Positions 6,166 through 10,652 of a stretch of DNA of 10,652 bases are shown here, piece after piece. The translations under genes and the position numbers were made by a program. Each line of letters begins with the position of its first letter. The stretch's first letter is position 1. The DNA comes from an uncultured Gemmiger sp. (GTDB taxonomy: Bacteria; Bacillota; Clostridia; Oscillospirales; Ruminococcaceae). The notes beneath the pieces were generated by a model. It worked only from the letters and a program-made list of their open reading frames with translations, had not been told where the DNA came from and did no database searches. The DNA is taken from positions 1 through 10,652 of the forward strand of contig CAUEKL010000067.1 in NCBI GenBank assembly GCA_959018215.1, given 5' to 3'.

Positions 6166-8904
6166 ATGCAAAATTTGTGGCGGAAGTCCCGCCGCGCGGC
6201 CAGCATGCTGCTGGCCTGTGCGGTGCTGGCTTCCATGATGCCGGCGCAGGCTCTGGCACAGGAGGAACGGACCGTTGCCTCCGTGCAGGCCGAAGAGCCG
6301 GCTGAAGATATGACCCAACCCCGGAGCCCTGCCGCAGAAGGCGAATCTGTGGAAGAAACGGTCACAGAACCTGTGACCGAAGAACCGGAAACTGTGGACG
6401 ACAACGCCGGGAATCCCCAGGAGATCCCTGCGGAGGAAGAACCGGCACAACCGGAAACTGACGAGGCGGTTGTGACCGAAACACCTGCCGAGACGGAGAC
6501 TCCCACGGCCACCGAAACCCCGGCCGCCACCGAAACCCCGGTACCGGGGGAAACCCCGGCACCGGAAGAAACCCCCGCAGCTGTCCAGGAGCAGGCCACG
6601 CCCGCTCCCACCGAAACGCCTGCGCCGGAAGAAACCGAGCTTCCGGAGCTCCTGACCCTGCAGCTGGAGGAGCCCGAGGCCGAACCTCTTTCCGAAGAGG
6701 CGGCGGAATATGCCATCACCGTCAGATTCCACCGGTGCATCAACCTGCTGGAAGACTGGGAATGGGTCCATGAGGTGCGGACCACCACCCTGACGGTGGA
6801 CCAGGACGAGGCCAACCGCTATTGGGAGATGGATGCCGCCGGGCTGGCCAACACCGTTGTGGGCCGGGACGCCTTCAGTGCGGTGGATTTCTGGGCCGAC
6901 GGTCATAACCAGCCGGTGGTCCAGGGCAGCGGTACCACCTGGACGGTGGACCTGTACGTGAACCTTCACGCCTGGGACCGGGTCCCCGGCTCCTACGCCC
7001 ACAGCAAGGAGGAAGGCTCCCCCTGGAACGGCAATCTGGTGTGCACCCCGCTGTATCAGATCCAGAACCGCAGCAGCGATCTGACCGTGGCCTACACGTT
7101 CAAGAATGCGGCGGGTACCCAGAGCGGTACACTGGCTTCCGGAGAGGTCCTGAGCACCTCTCTGGCGGTGGACGGCATCGCGGCGGCCCTCTTCTTTGTG
7201 AAGGCCCCCGTCGGCTACACCGGCGGCAGCGTGGCCTTCTCCGACGGCACGGCAGGCAATGTTTATTCCATTGACCGGATCGGCCACGGGCAGGGCGCCT
7301 ACGACTTCGCCCCGGAAATCGCACAAGCCAAGGCCGAAGGCTATACCCACGCCTTCTACTTCACCCAGTGGTCCGGGGAGGAACGCCGCTGGTTCAGCGT
7401 GCAGGTCGTTCCCGAAACCTACACCGTTACCTATGATCTGGACGGCGGCGTGTTGTCGGCTTCCAACCCCCTCGCCTATGAGGTGAGCGACCTGGAAAAC
7501 GGCGGCATCACCCTGCACAACCCTTCCAAGACCGGGTACACCTTCCTTGGCTGGACCGAGGAAGCCGGTACCGGCGCGGCCACCACCGCCATGACCATTC
7601 TGCCGGGCACCGCCCGCAACCTTCATTTTACCGCCCATTGGCAGGCTGACCCCGCCGTCCTCCGCTTTGACACGGACGGCGGTACCGCTGTGACCGATCT
7701 GACCGGCATCACCGGGCAGGAAATCAGCGGCGAACTGCCCGTTACCACCCGCCCCGGTTATACCTTCCAGGGCTGGTACGATGCCAACGGCGAATATGTG
7801 TCCGCCCTGCCGGAATACTTCCCGGCCGGAATCACCACCTACACTGCCCGCTGGACGCTGCGTACCGACCTGGGGTACACCGTCCGGTATTATAAGGACA
7901 GCGTGTCCGAAGGCAACCTGCTGGGCACGGTGTCCGGCACCGGCACCTGGGGCGATGCCATCCCGGTGGAAAACGGGATCTACTGCCCCGTGGGCTATCT
8001 GGCCCAGGGCGCGGTGAGCGGGGCCGGAATCATTACCGAAACGGAAACCTCCAATGTGGTGGAGGTGGTCTACACCCGGGTGAGCGACCTGCACTATACC
8101 GTGGTATACCTGGAAGCCGATACCCGCCGGGAACTGGCCGCATCCAAGACGGTGGACGGCCTGACCTACGGGGATATCATCACCGAAAAGGCAATTGCCC
8201 TGAAGGGGTACCGCCTGGCGGGGCCTGAAACCCGCACCCTGATCGTGGGAATGGGCGAAAACGTCCTGGTCTTCTATTACCAGGCGGAACCTGCCGATAC
8301 CGTGGTGACGCCTGCGGGTTCCGGCAGCAGTGAGGGCGGCAATTCCTCGGCCGTGACCGCAGACAACACCGTCACCGCTGCGGCGCAGGACAGCACCGGC
8401 GCCGAAGAATCCGCCGACATGGCCGTGCTGCCGGTTGCGGCGGCTGCAGCGGTGCAGATGCCGGTATTTGCTCCTGCAGGTGACGGGGCAGCCGCTGCCG
8501 GGACCGTCCCCGCGGAAGCCGGTACCGCAGCGGGGACGGAGGAAATCCCCGAAGCAGATACGCCGCTGACCCAGGCCCCCGCTGAGGAGACCATCGGGGA
8601 CGGTGAAACGCCCCTGGCCGGCAGAAACGGCGGCTGGGCCCTTCTGAACCTGATTCTGGCCGGGCTGACCGTGCTGGGCGGTGTGCTGATGCTGGCCGGT
8701 GTCCCGGACAAAAACGGCATCCGGCGTGCAACCGGCCTGGTTCCGGCCATTGCCGCGGTGGTAGCCTTTATCGTAACCGAAAACATCACCATGCCCATGA
8801 TGATGGCAGACCGCTGGACCCTGCTCATGGTCTTGCTTGCCCTGGTTCAGGTCGGGGTGGCCCTTCTGGGCCGCAAAGGCGAGGCGGACAGTGCCCGGGC
8901 CTGA
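6166..8904 (+). CDS. Multidomain surface adhesin-like protein (protein 3, Flg_new and MucBP-type modules)
   Basis: This is a 912-residue secreted surface protein if translation starts at ATG 6166, chosen for its ribosome binding site and for alignment of MQNLWRKSRR with the other paralogues. The signal peptide ends ALA|QE near residue 31. A Glu/Pro stalk becomes a Thr-Pro-rich ETP repeat (105-158). The next region (about 179-418) is mostly unlike proteins 2 and 4, but its second half keeps GNVYSID and AKAEGYTHAFYF, so it is a diverged form of their shared domain. Two Flg_new-like modules follow (419-492 from YTVTYDLDGG; about 497-563 ending TARW). Two MucBP-like modules come next (571-642 from YTVRYYKDS; 643-706 from YTVVYLEAD). 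An Ala-rich spacer leads to the C-terminal module: DTPL (798), GETPLAG (813-819), a helix from Trp824 and two more hydrophobic segments. It lacks the MBG-like modules of protein 2. A mucus or glycan adhesion role is inferred from MucBP-like modules; the ligand is unknown. Confidence 0.92.
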   Translation: MQNLWRKSRRAASMLLACAVLASMMPAQALAQEERTVASVQAEEPAEDMTQPRSPAAEGESVEETVTEPVTEEPETVDDNAGNPQEIPAEEEPAQPETDEAVVTETPAETETPTATETPAATETPVPGETPAPEETPAAVQEQATPAPTETPAPEETELPELLTLQLEEPEAEPLSEEAAEYAITVRFHRCINLLEDWEWVHEVRTTTLTVDQDEANRYWEMDAAGLANTVVGRDAFSAVDFWADGHNQPVVQGSGTTWTVDLYVNLHAWDRVPGSYAHSKEEGSPWNGNLVCTPLYQIQNRSSDLTVAYTFKNAAGTQSGTLASGEVLSTSLAVDGIAAALFFVKAPVGYTGGSVAFSDGTAGNVYSIDRIGHGQGAYDFAPEIAQAKAEGYTHAFYFTQWSGEERRWFSVQVVPETYTVTYDLDGGVLSASNPLAYEVSDLENGGITLHNPSKTGYTFLGWTEEAGTGAATTAMTILPGTARNLHFTAHWQADPAVLRFDTDGGTAVTDLTGITGQEISGELPVTTRPGYTFQGWYDANGEYVSALPEYFPAGITTYTARWTLRTDLGYTVRYYKDSVSEGNLLGTVSGTGTWGDAIPVENGIYCPVGYLAQGAVSGAGIITETETSNVVEVVYTRVSDLHYTVVYLEADTRRELAASKTVDGLTYGDIITEKAIALKGYRLAGPETRTLIVGMGENVLVFYYQAEPADTVVTPAGSGSSEGGNSSAVTADNTVTAAAQDSTGAEESADMAVLPVAAAAAVQMPVFAPAGDGAAAAGTVPAEAGTAAGTEEIPEADTPLTQAPAEETIGDGETPLAGRNGGWALLNLILAGLTVLGGVLMLAGVPDKNGIRRATGLVPAIAAVVAFIVTENITMPMMMADRWTLLMVLLALVQVGVALLGRKGEADSARA
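6478..6639 (+). repeat. Degenerate ETP (Glu-Thr-Pro) repeat in protein 3 stalk
   Basis: The segment encodes ETPAETETPTATETPAATET and continues with more ETP units to residue 158. At the DNA level ACCGAAACCCCGGC-type words recur imperfectly. Such Thr/Pro-rich stretches usually act as extended spacers and may carry O-glycans; glycosylation here is inference. Confidence 0.75.
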
Positions 8905-8948
8905 CGCCGCAAATGCAATTGCCGCAAACAGAATGAAACGGGATTGAT

Positions 8949-8984
8949 AAAAGCCCGCGCAGAGAAATCTGCGCGGGCTTTTTT
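8949..8984 (+). terminator. Rho-independent terminator of gene 3
   Basis: A 15-bp perfect stem, AAAAGCCCGCGCAGA (8949-8963) with 8968-8982, closes a GAAA tetraloop (GNRA type); the T-run continues to 8984. It lies about 45 bases after the stop codon and is clearly related to the terminators after genes 1 and 2. Confidence 0.93.
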
Positions 8985-9150
8985 GCGCACCAACAGGGAA
9001 AAACTAATATTTTTTCAAAATATTACGAAAAGGATTGTGCCCGAAAAGACAAAGTGGGTCATTTTGCACAATAAAATCCACAAAAAATGAAAATAAAACC
9101 GGCAAAAAGCAGATTTATACAAAAAAATTCACAAATTGGCAAATTTTGCA
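8985..9150 (+). other. AT-rich non-coding stretch upstream of gene 4 promoter
   Basis: This stretch is strikingly A/T-rich, with repeated A-tracts and T-tracts (for example ATATTTTTTCAAAATATT around 9007-9024). It contains no convincing reading frame: an open frame from 9087 has no ribosome binding site and crosses the gene 4 start in another frame. It could act as an upstream promoter element or as a binding site for nucleoid proteins. No specific site is recognisable. Confidence 0.4.
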
Positions 9151-9179
9151 CTGACTTATCCAGGAAAAGAGTGTATGAT
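9151..9179 (+). promoter_or_regulatory. Predicted promoter of gene 4
   Basis: CTGACT (9151-9156, four of six to TTGACA), a 17-base spacer and TATGAT (9174-9179). The -10 context GTATGAT matches gene 2, but the TTGTGACCG word found at genes 2 and 3 is absent. The predicted start near 9186 gives a leader of about 70 bases, containing CCCTG (9201-9205) paired with CAGGG (9210-9214). Confidence 0.55.
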
Positions 9180-9239
9180 GATTACTATATCGAAAAGTGT
9201 CCCTGGCTTCAGGGCGGCATGGCCTGGGGTGGCTGTGTC

Positions 9240-9249
9240 AGGAAAGGAG
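9240..9249 (+). promoter_or_regulatory. Ribosome binding site of gene 4
   Basis: AGGAAAGGAG is a near-ideal Shine-Dalgarno sequence 7 bases before ATG 9257. It fixes the start of a gene that is open to the right edge and excludes the overlapping frames. Confidence 0.85.
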
Positions 9250-9256
9250 TTTTTTC

Positions 9257-10652
9257 ATGGAAAAATTATGGCGCAAGGCGCAGCGCACGGTCGGCGTTCT
9301 GCTGGCTATGGCGATGCTTGCCTCTGCCGTGCCGGCACAGGCCTTGGCGGATGAGGCTTCCTCTGCTTCCGGCAGCGAAAGCACCAGTGCTTCCAGCGAC
9401 AGCGCTTCCTCTGCGTCCAGCAGCGAAAGCACCGGCGCTTCCAGCGACAGCGCTTCCTCTGCGTCCAGCAGCGAAAGCACCGGCGCTTCCAGCGACAGTG
9501 CTTCCTCTGCGTCCAGCAGCGAGAGCACCGGTGCTTCCGGCGACAATGCTTCTTCTGCGTCCAGCAGCGAGAGCACCGGCGCTTCCTCCGAAGCCGGTAA
9601 TGCCGATAGCCAGAGCGACGCTGCGGACTACGACGCGGCCGGAGCTTCGAATGCCTTGTCTGCCCAGACGTATATTTGCTGGCCTGTGGAGGGTAGAAAC
9701 ATTTTTACCAATAACACCACTGATGAGCACGTCCATATCTACTACAGTACCAACGGTAGAGATGTGGAAGAACTTTTGCCGCACCATTCCGTCGAGACGG
9801 ATATTGTGACTGGAGACTCCGATTTTGTGGGTATTGAGTTCTACATTGCAGTGGATGAAGGCTATACCTATGGTGGGACTACTTTCACGGGCCGTAGCGG
9901 AGACAATGTGGACTTAATTGATGAAGCGTATGATGAGCTGAAAACGCTGAATAATGATTGGCTTTTCAATTATAAAAAGGTCAGCTTTGTCGAAGCTATT
10001 GAAAAGGCAAAAACGGAATATCATGCGACTCATGCATTTATCTATTCCGGCATTCATGGTTTGGGCAAGGGGCACACAGGCAGACGCTTTTTCCTGGTGA
10101 CCACCGAGAAAGACCCCTCTTATGCCACGATTGTGTATAAGAATACCCTGACCGGTGAAACCTGGGATACACCCGTACTTGTGGGCCAGCCCAACACTGT
10201 CTGGCCGGGTGTTGACACGGTAGCCGGCATGAACTGGACTACCCACGAAGACACCCATGAGCAGCTGGCCGGCTGGAGCGAGTCCGACAGCGAAGATGCC
10301 GAGGTACAGTACGCACTGGACGGCACAGTTACCCCCAGCGACGATATGACCCTCTACACCGTGTGGGAACCGATCCAGTATCAGTATACCATCCGGTATT
10401 TCTATGATGACGTAGAGAATACAGCAGAAGAAGTAACTGGTTCCGGCGCATATGATGCAGATATCGAGGTAGACGCAACAGTCAATGTGAACGGCCAGAA
10501 CTACATGCTGGACCCTGAGAAAGACCATTCTTTTACTATTTCCGACGACCCTGCCGAGAATCAGTTCTGTGTTTACTATGTGTCTGACCGCAACGGGGAC
10601 GGGAAACCGGACAAAGACCAGACCGTGACCCTGACCTTCGATGCCGGGGAGC
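9257..10652 (+). CDS. Surface adhesin-like protein 4, N-terminal part (3'-truncated by window edge)
   Basis: The frame is open from ATG 9257 through base 10652 with no stop (465 codons plus one base), so the C-terminus is missing. The start is set by AGGAAAGGAG at 9240-9249. The signal peptide MEKLWRKAQR ... ALA|DE (cleavage near residue 31) matches proteins 2 and 3. A Ser-rich stalk of five 16-residue repeats follows (34-113), then an acidic linker. A domain shared with protein 2 occupies 148-283: FTNNTTDEHVHIYYS, VGIEFYIAVD, TTFTG, AKTEYHATHAF and FFLVTT. After it come a Flg_new-like module (about 290-370, ending LYTVW), a MucBP-like module (about 374-440, from YTIRYFYDD), an Asp/Asn-rich loop DRNGDGKPDKD (444-454, like TSP3 or dockerin calcium loops), and the start of another Flg_new-like module (TLTFDAGE). 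The stretch 9690-10150 is visibly less GC-rich than the neighbouring genes. The likely role is surface adhesion; the ligand is unknown. The C-terminal anchor is expected downstream but not seen. Confidence 0.9.
   Translation, partial: MEKLWRKAQRTVGVLLAMAMLASAVPAQALADEASSASGSESTSASSDSASSASSSESTGASSDSASSASSSESTGASSDSASSASSSESTGASGDNASSASSSESTGASSEAGNADSQSDAADYDAAGASNALSAQTYICWPVEGRNIFTNNTTDEHVHIYYSTNGRDVEELLPHHSVETDIVTGDSDFVGIEFYIAVDEGYTYGGTTFTGRSGDNVDLIDEAYDELKTLNNDWLFNYKKVSFVEAIEKAKTEYHATHAFIYSGIHGLGKGHTGRRFFLVTTEKDPSYATIVYKNTLTGETWDTPVLVGQPNTVWPGVDTVAGMNWTTHEDTHEQLAGWSESDSEDAEVQYALDGTVTPSDDMTLYTVWEPIQYQYTIRYFYDDVENTAEEVTGSGAYDADIEVDATVNVNGQNYMLDPEKDHSFTISDDPAENQFCVYYVSDRNGDGKPDKDQTVTLTFDAGE
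9356..9595 (+). repeat. 48-bp tandem repeat, five units, encoding Ser-rich stalk
   Basis: Units start at 9356, 9404, 9452, 9500 and 9548. The core unit encodes ASSASSSESTGASSDS. Units 2 and 3 differ at a single base (final codon AGC against AGT); units 1, 4 and 5 are more diverged. The unit is 16 codons, so copy-number change keeps the frame. Ser-rich stalks of Gram-positive adhesins are often glycosylated, which is only a possibility here. Confidence 0.95.

Noticed and set aside
6205..6219. Lipobox (LLAC) in the protein 3 signal peptide
   Set aside because: Cys18 is in the middle of the hydrophobic core, Leu at -2 is atypical, and proteins 2 and 4 have no Cys there. The ALA|QE site near residue 31 fits signal peptidase I.
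6016..8094. Long open frame (692 codons) on the - strand opposite gene 3
   Set aside because: Same cause: antisense shadow of biased coding sequence, low-complexity Gly/Arg/Phe-rich translation, no ribosome binding site, and it spans the gene 3 promoter.
9087..9809. Open frame of 240 codons overlapping the start of gene 4 in another frame
   Set aside because: It begins in AT-rich non-coding DNA without a ribosome binding site and then reads the 48-bp repeat out of frame (Pro/Ala/Leu-Arg repeats). The frame from 9257 has the signal peptide and the homology to protein 2.

Overview
The window carries a head-to-tail array of four related, very large secreted or cell-surface proteins, all on the + strand. 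The first gene is cut by the left edge (only its last 155 codons are present) and the fourth by the right edge (its first 465 codons are present). The two complete genes encode 1660 and 912 residues. No RNA gene, mobile element, CRISPR array or metabolic gene was seen. The domain types (Flg_new/InlB B-repeat-like, MBG-like and MucBP-like modules), the Gram-positive style signal peptides, strong GGAAAGGAG-type ribosome binding sites and high-GC coding bias point to a gut Firmicute. An Oscillospiraceae relative (Faecalibacterium, Gemmiger or Subdoligranulum-like) is my best guess, by inference only.

Layout: 1-468 is the C-terminal end of protein 1; 469-806 holds its terminator and the promoter and leader of gene 2; 807-5789 is protein 2; 5790-6165 is terminator, a possible gene remnant, promoter and leader; 6166-8904 is protein 3; 8905-9256 is terminator, an AT-rich stretch, promoter and leader; 9257 to the right edge is protein 4.

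Each gene looks like its own transcription unit. Each intergenic gap has a GC-rich hairpin plus T-tract terminator, then a promoter-like sequence about 75-90 bases before the start codon, then a short leader with small hairpins and a strong Shine-Dalgarno sequence. The three terminators are variants of one sequence, so the duplicated unit probably included the flanking DNA.

The proteins share a plan: a near-identical signal peptide (M..LW.K..R ... LAS..PAQALA); a low-complexity stalk that differs completely between paralogues (Glu/Pro/Ala-rich, Thr-Pro-rich or Ser-rich); a shared globular domain I cannot assign to a named family; a variable string of beta-rich adhesin modules; and, where the C-terminus is visible, a conserved end made of two ETPLA-type motifs and three predicted membrane helices. 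There is no LPXTG signal. The likely role is surface display of adhesins that bind host mucus, glycans or other cells. The two most interesting unassigned elements are the C-terminal three-helix end and the shared N-terminal domain. A 220-bp repeat within gene 2 and a 48-bp tandem repeat in gene 4 suggest ongoing length variation and recombination.
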